Shown: positions 1 to 8,899 of the stretch, one piece after another
How the letters are laid out: each line of letters starts with the position of its first letter
Position numbering within the stretch: the stretch's first letter is position 1
Assembly: GCF_012272815.1 (NCBI RefSeq)
Contig: NZ_JAAWWL010000003.1
Span: forward strand, 129,721 to 193,720
Length of the DNA stretch: 64,000 nt
Direction: 5' to 3'
Source of the DNA: Croceivirga thetidis
GTDB lineage: Bacteria; Bacteroidota; Bacteroidia; Flavobacteriales; Flavobacteriaceae
Notes under the pieces: generated by a model
Seen by the model: the letters and a program-made list of their open reading frames with translations, nothing else
The model's database searches: none
What the model was told of the DNA's origin: nothing
Position numbers and translations under genes: made by a program

Positions 1-1
1 G

Positions 2-1189
2 AACGATGGCTATGATTCGAACGACGAAATAGAGAACCCATCGGAAGATTTACCGAACACGGATGGTGAGGACGATGTGAACTACCGTGACCTTGATGAT
101 GACAACGATGGTATCGACACCCCAGACGAGGATGCTGATGGTGATGGGGACCCGACCAACGATGATTCAAATGGAGATGGCATTCCTGATTATTTAGATC
201 CGAAGGATGATGATTTAGATACTGATGGCGATGGAGTTCCTGACATAGTTGATATTGATGACGACAACGATGGAATAATTGATATCAATGAAGGAGATGG
301 AACAATAGATACTGATGGCGATGGTAGACCGGACAGCTTGGATATCGATAGTGATAATGACGGTATTCCTGATAATATAGAGGCTCAACCAACAGATACG
401 TATATACCACCCACTGGTATTGATAGGGATAGTGACGGTCTGGATGATACATATGAAGCGATTGTCGAAGATGAAGGTGTATTACCCGTTGATACTGATG
501 GAGACTTGACACCAGATTATTTAGATGATGACAGTGACAACGATACAGTTCCTGACAATAATGAAGGGAATGATTTCGATTTTGATGGCCAACCCGATTG
601 GACCTTCACGGGAACCGATACCGATAATGATGGATTGGATGATGGCTATGAAGGAAGTAATGTGAATGACGGTTATGATGTTAATGATGAAATTGAAGAT
701 CCTTTATTTGATTTACCAAATACCGATGGAGAGGACGATGTGAACTATCGCGATTTTGATGATGACAACGATGGTATCGACACCCCAGACGAGGATGGTA
801 ATGGTGATGGTGACCCGACCAATGATGATGAAGATTTGGACGGTACACCTGATTATCTGGATCCAACAGATAATAGGGATTCCCGAGTCGCTATTGAAGT
901 TAATCAAATGGTGACACCAAATGGTGACGGTATGAACGATTTTCTATTCATTAGAGGAGTTGAAGGTGCACCAAACAATACATTGAGGATTTTTAACAGA
1001 TGGGGAGTTGCCGTATACGAAGCTTCAAATTATAACAATGTAAATAACGTTTTTGATGGAAGGTCCAGAGGTAGATCCACAATTAGTGTAGACGAGTACC
1101 TTCCGGCAGGCATTTATTATTATATCTTTGAATATGAAACTAGTGAAGGTCGCTTAATCGACAACGACTATTTTTATATAAGTAGATAA
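2..1189 (+). CDS. TSP3-repeat surface protein with T9SS type B sorting domain (5' partial)
   Basis: The reading frame is open from base 2 to the stop, so the start lies outside the window; the GTG at 77 is only an internal codon. Most of the visible protein is Asp/Asn/Gly-rich DxDxDGxxD repeats of the thrombospondin type 3 kind, which bind calcium and form rigid stalks. The last ~95 residues carry the gliding-motility-associated C-terminal (type B) domain, with [16 protein letters not shown] and [12 protein letters not shown] motifs. Such domains direct export through the type IX secretion system in Bacteroidota. A PorP/SprF gene follows 13 bp downstream, the usual partner of type B cargo. 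A 221-codon module is repeated within the visible part (see repeat entry). A paralogue lies at 16909-18918. Adhesin or stalk function is inferred. Confidence 0.88.
   Translation, partial: NDGYDSNDEIENPSEDLPNTDGEDDVNYRDLDDDNDGIDTPDEDADGDGDPTNDDSNGDGIPDYLDPKDDDLDTDGDGVPDIVDIDDDNDGIIDINEGDGTIDTDGDGRPDSLDIDSDNDGIPDNIEAQPTDTYIPPTGIDRDSDGLDDTYEAIVEDEGVLPVDTDGDLTPDYLDDDSDNDTVPDNNEGNDFDFDGQPDWTFTGTDTDNDGLDDGYEGSNVNDGYDVNDEIEDPLFDLPNTDGEDDVNYRDFDDDNDGIDTPDEDGNGDGDPTNDDEDLDGTPDYLDPTDNRDSRVAIEVNQMVTPNGDGMNDFLFIRGVEGAPNNTLRIFNRWGVAVYEASNYNNVNNVFDGRSRGRSTISVDEYLPAGIYYYIFEYETSEGRLIDNDYFYISR
68..835 (+). repeat. Long in-frame internal duplication, period 663 bp (221 codons)
   Basis: The ~105 bp beginning GAGGACGATGTGAACTA at 68 return nearly unchanged at 731, exactly 663 bp later. 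The flanking protein context (NDGYDxNDEIExP, then [14 protein letters not shown]) also matches. The gene therefore contains at least two copies of a 221-codon TSP3 module; more may lie upstream of the window. Confidence 0.8.
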
Positions 1190-1202
1190 ACAAACAAACT
1201 TC

Positions 1203-2159
1203 ATGTTGAAAAAGAGTTTATTATCACTACTCTTAATTTTTCCACTTTTTTGTGCTAACATTTTCGGGCAACAAGACTCACAGTATACCCAATATATGTT
1301 CAACACATTAAGTGTGAATCCGGCTTATGCGGGATCAAGAGGACAATTAAGTTTTGCCAGTCTATATCGTTCTCAGTGGATTGGTATTAATGGCGCACCA
1401 GAGACATTTACTGTAAATCTACATTCTCCGATTCGTAATAGTAGGCTCGGTTATGGTATCTCTGTGGTTAATGACAATATTGGTGATGGAGCTGTTCAAG
1501 AAACTTATTTGGATGGTGTAATTTCCTATTCATTACCTGCAAATCAAACCAATACAGCCAAGTTTTCTTTCGGATTGAAAATAGGTGGTAACCTACTTAA
1601 TCTAGACTTTTCGAAACTACGAAATTTTGATTTGGAACCTACGAGTGCTGATGTTCCAGATAATCGATTCGCGCCGAATTTTGGTTTAGGTTTTTACTAC
1701 CATACTGATAAATTCTATGCAGGTGTTTCTGTACCGAATTTTCTTGAAACAGAATATTTTGATGGGTCATCTGGCGATGCCAATTCAGTTAATTTTTTAT
1801 CCGCTGAGCGAATGAACATCTATTTCATTACTGGCTACGTATTTGATTTGGGGGGAAATTTGCAATTCAAACCTGCATTATTGACAAAAGCGGTTGGTGG
1901 TGCTCCTTTACAGGTAGATTTATCAGCTAGTTTTTTGTTTGCCGAACGATTCAGTTTTGGAGCGGCATATAGATTGGACGCCGCGGTCAGCGCACTGGCA
2001 GGTTTTCAAATTACAGAACAATTAATGCTGGGATTGGCTTATGACAGGGAAACTACCGAGCTTGGAGCCGCTAGATTTAATGACGGTTCCTTTGAGGTGT
2101 TTTTGAGATTAGAATTATTGAAACGATTCCAGAGAACCATTTCGCCCCGCTTTTTCTAA
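1203..2159 (+). CDS. PorP/SprF family type IX secretion membrane protein
   Basis: The 318-residue product has a signal peptide ending at about residue 22 (IFGQ) and the family hallmark QDSQYTQYMFN...VNPAYAGSRG directly after it, followed by an outer-membrane beta-barrel ending in Phe. PorP/SprF proteins are T9SS components; SprF of Flavobacterium johnsoniae is needed for export and attachment of the type B adhesin SprB. The start ATG is 13 bp after the type B protein and the stop is 11 bp before the OmpA-family gene, so these three are probably co-transcribed. It most likely serves the upstream TSP3 protein. A close paralogue lies at 18934-19881. Confidence 0.92.
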   Translation: MLKKSLLSLLLIFPLFCANIFGQQDSQYTQYMFNTLSVNPAYAGSRGQLSFASLYRSQWIGINGAPETFTVNLHSPIRNSRLGYGISVVNDNIGDGAVQETYLDGVISYSLPANQTNTAKFSFGLKIGGNLLNLDFSKLRNFDLEPTSADVPDNRFAPNFGLGFYYHTDKFYAGVSVPNFLETEYFDGSSGDANSVNFLSAERMNIYFITGYVFDLGGNLQFKPALLTKAVGGAPLQVDLSASFLFAERFSFGAAYRLDAAVSALAGFQITEQLMLGLAYDRETTELGAARFNDGSFEVFLRLELLKRFQRTISPRFF

Positions 2160-2170
2160 AATAGCTAGGT

Positions 2171-4192
2171 ATGACTAATAAACTTCTACTCTGTTTCACA
2201 TTTCTTTTTGTGATTTGTGGTTCTATTTCAGGTCAAGAAAAGGAGGATAAAAGAATTCTGAAAGCTGACGAAAAGTATAAACAGTATTCATTTAGACCAG
2301 CTATTGATATCTACGAAAAAGTTAGATCCGAGGGTTATGTTAATTCGGACCTCTTGACCAAATTAGGTGATTCGTATTACTTTAATGCCGAGTACGCCAA
2401 GGCAGCAGAAGTTTATGGCGAATTAGTTCAAGGTTCGGATTCAATTCTTGGTGCAGACATTGTTTTTAGATACGCCCAATCACTTAAAACAATCGGTAGT
2501 TACGAAGAGTCAGATAAGTGGATGCAGGAGTTTAATAAAATTGCAAAAAAACTCGAACTTAACTCGAAAGCAGGCTATAACTATTTAGATAAGATTGAAG
2601 CAAATTCTGATAGATATGAGTTCAAAGAATTTAAATACAACTCTGCATATTCGGATTTTGCACCAAGTTTTTATCGAAAGGGTTTGATTTTTGCCTCTGA
2701 TCGTGATACGGGAAATTTAGCAAGATACCGTCACACATGGAATTCGAGGGACTTTCTAGACTTGTATAAGATAAATGCTGATAGCGTTTCAACAAATAGG
2801 GTGGTCAAAATTGATGTGTTGGAACGACGTTTAAAGAATAATGGTGATGATTTAACTGGAAAGGAAGAAAAAGACGACAAACTGCCAAAGAAGAAGAACA
2901 GAATCAACAGTAGGTTTCATGAATCAACATCAACACTGACCAAAGACGGCAATACACTTTATTTTACTAGAAATAATTTTATAGATGGAAAACGTTACGA
3001 AGATGAAGAAGGTTTTACCCGTCTTAAGATTTACTCTGCTGAATGGAATGATGGTAAATGGGTGAATGTAGTTGAACTTCCTTTTAATTTAGAAGGATTT
3101 TCTTTTGCGCATCCAACCCTTAGTCCTGACGAGAAGTTTCTATACTTTGTTTCTGATTTAACAGGTGGATATGGGAATACCGATATATGGAAAGTTGAAA
3201 TTGTTGGAGATGGTACTTTTGGTAATCCGATTAACCTAGGAGGAAATATTAATACACAAGCCCGAGAAACATTCCCGTTTATCTCCGATTCTGATTTGTT
3301 ATATTTTTCTTCAGACGGCCACCCTGGATTGGGAGGATTGGACGTTTTTACTACTAAGATTGCATTTGATGATTATTCTCAAGAGGTAGTCAATTTGGGT
3401 AAACCAATTAATACCGAATTCGATGACTTTTCATATATAATTGATGATAGTACCAAACAAGGGTATTTTGCCAGTAATCGTCCAGAAGGATTGGGATTAG
3501 ACGACATATATGCTTTCGTAGAAACAGTACCGGTACCAATTGATTGTATAAGGGAAATTACAGGAACGGTTCGAGATAAAATTTCGAACGAAGTACTTGC
3601 TGGTGCAACCGTAAAAATAATTGATGACGAGAATAACGAAGTATCTACTACTTTAACAAATTCGAAAGGTGAATACCGACTGGAGCTTGATTGCAGCAAA
3701 AACAATTTTGTAAGGGCATTAAAGGATGGATATATCGCATCAGAGGTATTTTTACCTAAATCTGATGGTAAACCAAAGACTGTTGATTTTTACTTGGAAC
3801 GCGATGTGGTTACTGGTGGTTTTGGCGACGATTTGGCAAAATTACTTCAATTGAGCACGATTTATTTTGATTTGAATAAATACAACATTAGACCAGATGC
3901 TGAAATTGAGATTCAAAAAGTAATTGCTGCAATGGAGAGATATCCTAGTCTCAAAATTAAGGTAAACTCTCATACCGATAGCCAAGGTAGGGACGAGTAT
4001 AACTTGTGGCTATCGCAGCAAAGAGCACAATCTACAGTTGATTATATGATTTCAATGGGCATTGAGAAGGAACGGTTAGTTGGTCAAGGCTATGGTGAAA
4101 CCATGCTCATAAATGAGTGCGAAAACGGAGTTCCATGTTCAGCCTCGAAGCATCAATTAAATCGTAGATCGGAATTTATCATCTTAGAATAG
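2171..4192 (+). CDS. PorE/SprD-like OmpA family protein (TPR, PD40 propeller, carboxypeptidase-regulatory, OmpA)
   Basis: The 673-residue protein has, in order: a signal peptide (to about residue 22), a TPR-type helical region (25-140), WD40-like PD40 beta-propeller blades (about 150-440, with repeated LSPDEKFLYFVSD-type motifs), a carboxypeptidase regulatory-like beta-sandwich (about 455-545), and a C-terminal OmpA peptidoglycan-binding domain (about 560-673, with NSHTDSQGRDEYN and LSQQRAQ). This is the domain order of PorE of Porphyromonas gingivalis, a peptidoglycan-associated T9SS protein, and resembles SprD of the F. johnsoniae sprBCDF operon. It sits last in a type B cargo - SprF - OmpA cluster, so a role anchoring that export or attachment complex to the cell wall is inferred. 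Confidence 0.88.
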   Translation: MTNKLLLCFTFLFVICGSISGQEKEDKRILKADEKYKQYSFRPAIDIYEKVRSEGYVNSDLLTKLGDSYYFNAEYAKAAEVYGELVQGSDSILGADIVFRYAQSLKTIGSYEESDKWMQEFNKIAKKLELNSKAGYNYLDKIEANSDRYEFKEFKYNSAYSDFAPSFYRKGLIFASDRDTGNLARYRHTWNSRDFLDLYKINADSVSTNRVVKIDVLERRLKNNGDDLTGKEEKDDKLPKKKNRINSRFHESTSTLTKDGNTLYFTRNNFIDGKRYEDEEGFTRLKIYSAEWNDGKWVNVVELPFNLEGFSFAHPTLSPDEKFLYFVSDLTGGYGNTDIWKVEIVGDGTFGNPINLGGNINTQARETFPFISDSDLLYFSSDGHPGLGGLDVFTTKIAFDDYSQEVVNLGKPINTEFDDFSYIIDDSTKQGYFASNRPEGLGLDDIYAFVETVPVPIDCIREITGTVRDKISNEVLAGATVKIIDDENNEVSTTLTNSKGEYRLELDCSKNNFVRALKDGYIASEVFLPKSDGKPKTVDFYLERDVVTGGFGDDLAKLLQLSTIYFDLNKYNIRPDAEIEIQKVIAAMERYPSLKIKVNSHTDSQGRDEYNLWLSQQRAQSTVDYMISMGIEKERLVGQGYGETMLINECENGVPCSASKHQLNRRSEFIILE

Positions 4193-4322
4193 CAATCGCT
4201 AATTTGTAGGAAATTACTTTTTTCTTTTGGTTATCAATGAGTTACATCATGGGGTTTTGGTGCTTTGGCTTCACTTATTGGTGATTTGACAACAATTATT
4301 TATATACTCATCAAGTACATTT

Positions 4323-4330
4323 TACATTTG
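4323..4330 (+). promoter_or_regulatory. Possible -7 promoter element (TACATTTG)
   Basis: TACATTTG fits the Bacteroidota TAnnTTTG -7 consensus and lies 35 bp before the ATG at 4366, in the 173-bp gap after the OmpA gene. No TTG at 19-21 bp upstream was found, so the call is weak. Confidence 0.3.
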
Positions 4331-4365
4331 GTTACGGCATTTTAGTATTAGATGTCGCCCAAATC

Positions 4366-7300
4366 ATGAATGCATTTAAAAATCTTCTAGTATTTATTGT
4401 TGTAGTTTTCTGCACGACAGTTTCTTTTGGTCAGGCGACTATTACAATTGAAGTCAATTGGCCGAGATGGTCTTCAGAAAATAGAGTGACTTTTAGAGAC
4501 CCCTCGAACACCCAAATCGGTAATACCATTTGTAATCTATCTACTTGTTTTAATGGTTCTTCCAATAACTCATATGATAATATTGCCTCTCCTGAAACCT
4601 ATAATAGTGTACCATATGGTACAGGTTACGATATTTTTTTGGAGGACACCTATGGTGATGGATGGAATGGTGGTTCTTCTTATGTAAGGGTTTATCAAGA
4701 TGGTATTTTGATTGTTGATTCAGATTTAACAGGGGGTTCATCTGGGACGGTCACCTTTGACATTATTGCTTCAGCACCGATTATTTCCATAGAAGATGCC
4801 AGTATAAATGAAGACACTGGTACTGCTAATTTTACTGTAACACATACTACGACAAATGCATCTGGTGCATTTAGTGTCAATTACACAACCTCCGATATTT
4901 CTGCAAATGCGTCTTTAGATTATGCGGCTACTACAGGAACCCTAAATTTTAATGGCGTTGTCGGGGATACAGATACAATTTCGATACCTATTTTAAATGA
5001 TGGCACCATAGAAGGTAATGAGACTTTTTTAATTTCTTTTACATCCTCAACCGATGGTACGGTAGATTTCTCAGATACTGCTACAATAACCATTAATGAC
5101 GATGATGCCTTAATAATTACAAATGGGGCTACAACCAATACTTGTGCAACAACATTTTTTGATACTGGAGGTATTTCCGGATCTTATGGTAATAACGAAT
5201 TTATAGAACATACAATCTGTCCAGATGTGCCAGGCAACTTTATTCAAGTTGATTTCACAAGTTTTGATGTGGAGTCAAATTTTGATTTTTTATACGTCTA
5301 TGAAGGTACTTCTACAAGTGGCACATTAATTGGTCAATATCATAATGGTAATCTGCCACCAACTACAATAATAGCGACTGACGCTTCAGGATGTCTAACG
5401 TTTAGGTTTGATTCAGATGGTAGTGTAGTTGATCCCGGTTGGGAAGCAAATATTTCTTGTTTTACTCCTTCTCCCGCAATAACCATTAATAATGTTAGTG
5501 TAGATGAATCAGCAGGTACGGTAAGTTTGACTGCCACGCATACAAACTTAGATGCTTCTGGGCCATTTACCGTGAATTTTTCGACTAGTGACGGAACTGC
5601 GAATTCAGGAACGGATTATACTTCAACCACAGGAACTCTGAATTTTAATGGTACCTCAGGAGATACGGATATAATTACAATACCAATACTCACCGATACA
5701 AACTTAGAGGGTGATGAAACTTTTAACGTCCTATTTACAGCATCCTCAGACGGCACTATAAATATTTCAGATACCGCAACTGTTACCATAAATAGTCAAA
5801 TTTCTTCGGACGTCCCTTTAGCTCTATTTCAGGAATTTCATGGTAATGTGGATTATGTGGTTACGGGTAATACTTTGCGAACCTCTGATAACAATACAGA
5901 CGCCTGTGCAGTGACCAATACCTCTTCTGCTACGCTAGTTTCTCCAATTCCGGCAACTGCGACCATTCGCCGAGCTTATCTTTATTGGGCACATTCAGCA
6001 ACCGCATTTGATGATACAGTGACTTTTGAAGGTCAGACGGTAAATGCAGATTTAGGATATAGCGCCCAATCTGATACTTATTTCAGTTATCGAAGTGATG
6101 TTACTTCAATTATTACTTCAATAGCCGATCTAAACGGTAATACATATGATTTTGCTGATTTGACCATTGATACTACAACAAGTTGCGCCTCACAAGGTGT
6201 TTTAGGAGGATGGTCTTTGATTATCATATATAATGAAGATAGCTTACCGGCATCAAGTATTAATCTGTACCAAGGCTTTCAACGTTTAAGAAATGCAAGT
6301 TCTTCATTCACATTGGATTCATTTTATGCAATTGCCGGAACAGGTGCCAAGGCTACTTTTTTATCATGGGAAGGTGACGATACCCTTTCTGGGACCTCAG
6401 AATCCCTATCGATTACGAATGAAGCTTCCAACACTTTCGTGCTAAGTGGTGACGGAGGACAAACAGGAAATAATGCCTATAACTCAACAATATATGATGA
6501 TACTCAAGGCACTGTCTACAATGCCTCTAACATTTATGGAGTTGATTTAGATACTTACGGAATATCAAGCTATATATCGCCTGGTGACACTCAGGTAACA
6601 GCAAACGTTTCCGTTGCCAATGATGCCGTATTTTTTAATGCAGTCCTTTTACGGGTAGAGTCCAATCTAATTACAGGAAATGTTTTTGAAGATGTAAATT
6701 ACCCTGGTGGTTCTGGTCGCAACTTGACAACTTCTTCAGGTGTTGGTATTGAAAATGCAACAGTTGAACTATATGATAATTCAAGCACTTTTGTTGAGTC
6801 AGTAACAACTGACACAGATGGTAACTATATCTTCGGTGGGGTAATCGATGGTGATTATTCAGTGCGGGTGGTCAATAGCACAGTGCGGTCTACAAGAGGT
6901 GGAGGTGAAATTTGTACTACTTGCATTCCTGTACAGACTTTCCGTAGTTATGAAAGTTCTGGCGCAATTCTAGATGTTACTACCGAAATTGGAGGGGCAG
7001 ACCCTTCTTCTGAAGATGTTGGTACGGGAACGTTAAGCGGTGCCCAAACGGTATCAACTCTCACAATGGCCGGAAGTGGTGTAGTGGGTATTGACTTTGG
7101 TTTTAACTTCAGCACAATAGTTAATACAAATAATGATGGACAGGGGTCATTGGAACAGTTTATTGTAAATTCCAATAGCCTAAATGAGACTGGTCTTGAT
7201 ATTGAGGCAAATGCAATTTTTGATCCAGCTGCAGGCGAAGATGTATCCGTCTTTATGATACCAACAACTGGTGATATTCTTGGCAGGACAGCCGATGCCA

Positions 7301-8652
7301 ACTTTTCAGGTGGCATTTTTAATATCACCATTTCAAATGGTAATCCACTTTCTGATATTTCAAGTGATTATACCATAATTGATGGAAGAACACAGACTTC
7401 TTATTCTGGTGATAGCAATAGTGGTAGTATTGGATCAGGTGGAACAACTGTTGGGGTTTCAGGAATTGCTCTACCATCATTCGAACTACCTGAAATAGAA
7501 ATTTATAGAAATAGTGGTGATGTTTTTAGAATCAATGCTTCAAATGTTGGGATACGAAATATAGCCGTTTATGCAAATAACAATGCAGGTATTCGTGTTG
7601 ATGGTGGCTCAGCTACAATCTCATCAAACTTGTTAGGAGTTGATGCATCAGGGGTGAACGGTGGTAATATAGATTTTGCACTTGAAAATCTTGGTGGCAA
7701 TGTAATAGTAGATGGGAATTACATTGCAACAAATACCGATTCAGGAATTTTAATAAATGGGGGTTCTTCGAACATCATTCAGAACAACCACATATTCAAC
7801 AATGGCGATTCAGCTTGTGATGACAACATATTAATAACCTCAGGTAGTGATATCACAATTCAACAAAACCTAATTGAAAATGCTTCCTCAATGGGTATTG
7901 ATGCCACTTCGGGAATAGGAAGTCTAACAATAACTGAAAATACAATTACGGGCTCCGGTCAAAATGGAGGTAACTGTAGTGGTTCACCAAAACAAATGGG
8001 AATTGAATTGGATGGTAATAGTTCCCAGATTACAAATAATATAATTCATTCGAATGGAGGAGCTGGGCTGGCAATTTCTGGAACAGGAAATTCGAATCTT
8101 ATAAGTCAAAACTCATTTTATGCAAATGGAACGGCCTCAGCTGCTCTAGGCATTGATTTGGCAATTGATGGAGTGACCATTAACGATAATGGTGACGCAG
8201 ACAATGGTGCTAATGGGTTACTCAACTTTCCTTTTATTGAAGCTGTTGTTTTTTCAGGAGGAAACTTAATTGTTAGGGGATGGTCTCCAGCTGGAGCAAC
8301 AGTAGAGTTTTATTTTACTGATGTCAATCAAGGAAGCGCAGCCAATGGGGATAATCAATTGGGATTGACACAAGACTATGGAGAAGGACAGATTTTTATT
8401 GCTTCGTTTGTTGAAGGTTCAGTTTCAGATAATGACAGTTCTGTATCATCGTATACAGATGCTGATGGAAACACGGATTCGACAAATAGATTTGAATTCA
8501 TAATACCGGCAGGATCTGGCGGAAGTGTTTCAAATTTAGTAACTGCAACCGCAACGGTTTCAAACTCAACTTCTGAGTTTTCACCTGCTGCGGTTATTAA
8601 AGCTGCAACTATTATAACGAATAGAAGAATTACATATAGAATAAACAATTAA
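4366..8652 (+). CDS. Large secreted Calx-beta/CUB/beta-helix protein
   Basis: The 1428-residue protein begins with a signal peptide (cleavage near residue 23, SFGQ|A). Regions in order: an N-terminal domain with the EDTYGDGWNG motif (24-135); a Calx-beta domain (135-246); a CUB-like domain (251-365); a second Calx-beta domain (370-478); a DUF3344-like region (480-765, with RRAYLYWAHS and GGWSLIIIYN); an SdrD B-like/CNA-type domain (765-838); and a right-handed beta-helix (about 920-1262, with NNIIHSNGGAGL-like rungs). Calx-beta domains are adhesion and calcium modules. The C terminus (ITNRRITYRINN) does not match T9SS type A or B sorting domains. Position between the two type B/SprF pairs suggests a surface or matrix role. 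Exact function unknown. Confidence 0.8.
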   Translation: MNAFKNLLVFIVVVFCTTVSFGQATITIEVNWPRWSSENRVTFRDPSNTQIGNTICNLSTCFNGSSNNSYDNIASPETYNSVPYGTGYDIFLEDTYGDGWNGGSSYVRVYQDGILIVDSDLTGGSSGTVTFDIIASAPIISIEDASINEDTGTANFTVTHTTTNASGAFSVNYTTSDISANASLDYAATTGTLNFNGVVGDTDTISIPILNDGTIEGNETFLISFTSSTDGTVDFSDTATITINDDDALIITNGATTNTCATTFFDTGGISGSYGNNEFIEHTICPDVPGNFIQVDFTSFDVESNFDFLYVYEGTSTSGTLIGQYHNGNLPPTTIIATDASGCLTFRFDSDGSVVDPGWEANISCFTPSPAITINNVSVDESAGTVSLTATHTNLDASGPFTVNFSTSDGTANSGTDYTSTTGTLNFNGTSGDTDIITIPILTDTNLEGDETFNVLFTASSDGTINISDTATVTINSQISSDVPLALFQEFHGNVDYVVTGNTLRTSDNNTDACAVTNTSSATLVSPIPATATIRRAYLYWAHSATAFDDTVTFEGQTVNADLGYSAQSDTYFSYRSDVTSIITSIADLNGNTYDFADLTIDTTTSCASQGVLGGWSLIIIYNEDSLPASSINLYQGFQRLRNASSSFTLDSFYAIAGTGAKATFLSWEGDDTLSGTSESLSITNEASNTFVLSGDGGQTGNNAYNSTIYDDTQGTVYNASNIYGVDLDTYGISSYISPGDTQVTANVSVANDAVFFNAVLLRVESNLITGNVFEDVNYPGGSGRNLTTSSGVGIENATVELYDNSSTFVESVTTDTDGNYIFGGVIDGDYSVRVVNSTVRSTRGGGEICTTCIPVQTFRSYESSGAILDVTTEIGGADPSSEDVGTGTLSGAQTVSTLTMAGSGVVGIDFGFNFSTIVNTNNDGQGSLEQFIVNSNSLNETGLDIEANAIFDPAAGEDVSVFMIPTTGDILGRTADANFSGGIFNITISNGNPLSDISSDYTIIDGRTQTSYSGDSNSGSIGSGGTTVGVSGIALPSFELPEIEIYRNSGDVFRINASNVGIRNIAVYANNNAGIRVDGGSATISSNLLGVDASGVNGGNIDFALENLGGNVIVDGNYIATNTDSGILINGGSSNIIQNNHIFNNGDSACDDNILITSGSDITIQQNLIENASSMGIDATSGIGSLTITENTITGSGQNGGNCSGSPKQMGIELDGNSSQITNNIIHSNGGAGLAISGTGNSNLISQNSFYANGTASAALGIDLAIDGVTINDNGDADNGANGLLNFPFIEAVVFSGGNLIVRGWSPAGATVEFYFTDVNQGSAANGDNQLGLTQDYGEGQIFIASFVEGSVSDNDSSVSSYTDADGNTDSTNRFEFIIPAGSGGSVSNLVTATATVSNSTSEFSPAAVIKAATIITNRRITYRINN

Positions 8653-8899
8653 GATACATGAACCTTGCTAAAAATGTAAATCATTGAAAGTGTGAAACTT
8701 TACCTCGTATTAAAAGCATTTCTTAATGTATTGACAGCAAAAAGAAAACAGTTTACAGTACGTGAGTACACATTCACAACAATAATTTTCCAAGGAAGTG
8801 TATAAATATAATTTTGCATACTGAGATTAACTGTTTGGTTTAAATCCATTTAATAATAAATAAAGCAGTTAACTCAAAACAACAAAAAGTACCCAAGTC
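8653..8899 (+). other. Intergenic leader of the collagen-like gene
   Basis: This 247-bp gap contains TAATTTTG at 8809-8816, a match to the Bacteroidota -7 element, and a 7-bp inverted repeat (TTAACTG at 8827-8833, CAGTTAA at 8866-8872) within the presumed 5' UTR. No clear -33 TTG and no terminator for the upstream gene were seen. Confidence 0.35.

Noticed and set aside
285-907. Minus-strand ORFs opposite the first TSP3 protein, rich in His and Tyr
   Set aside because: Antisense of GAT/GAC-rich Asp codons; typical artefact.
6948-7331. Minus-strand 127-aa ORF opposite the Calx-beta protein
   Set aside because: Lies fully within a supported gene and has no recognisable features.
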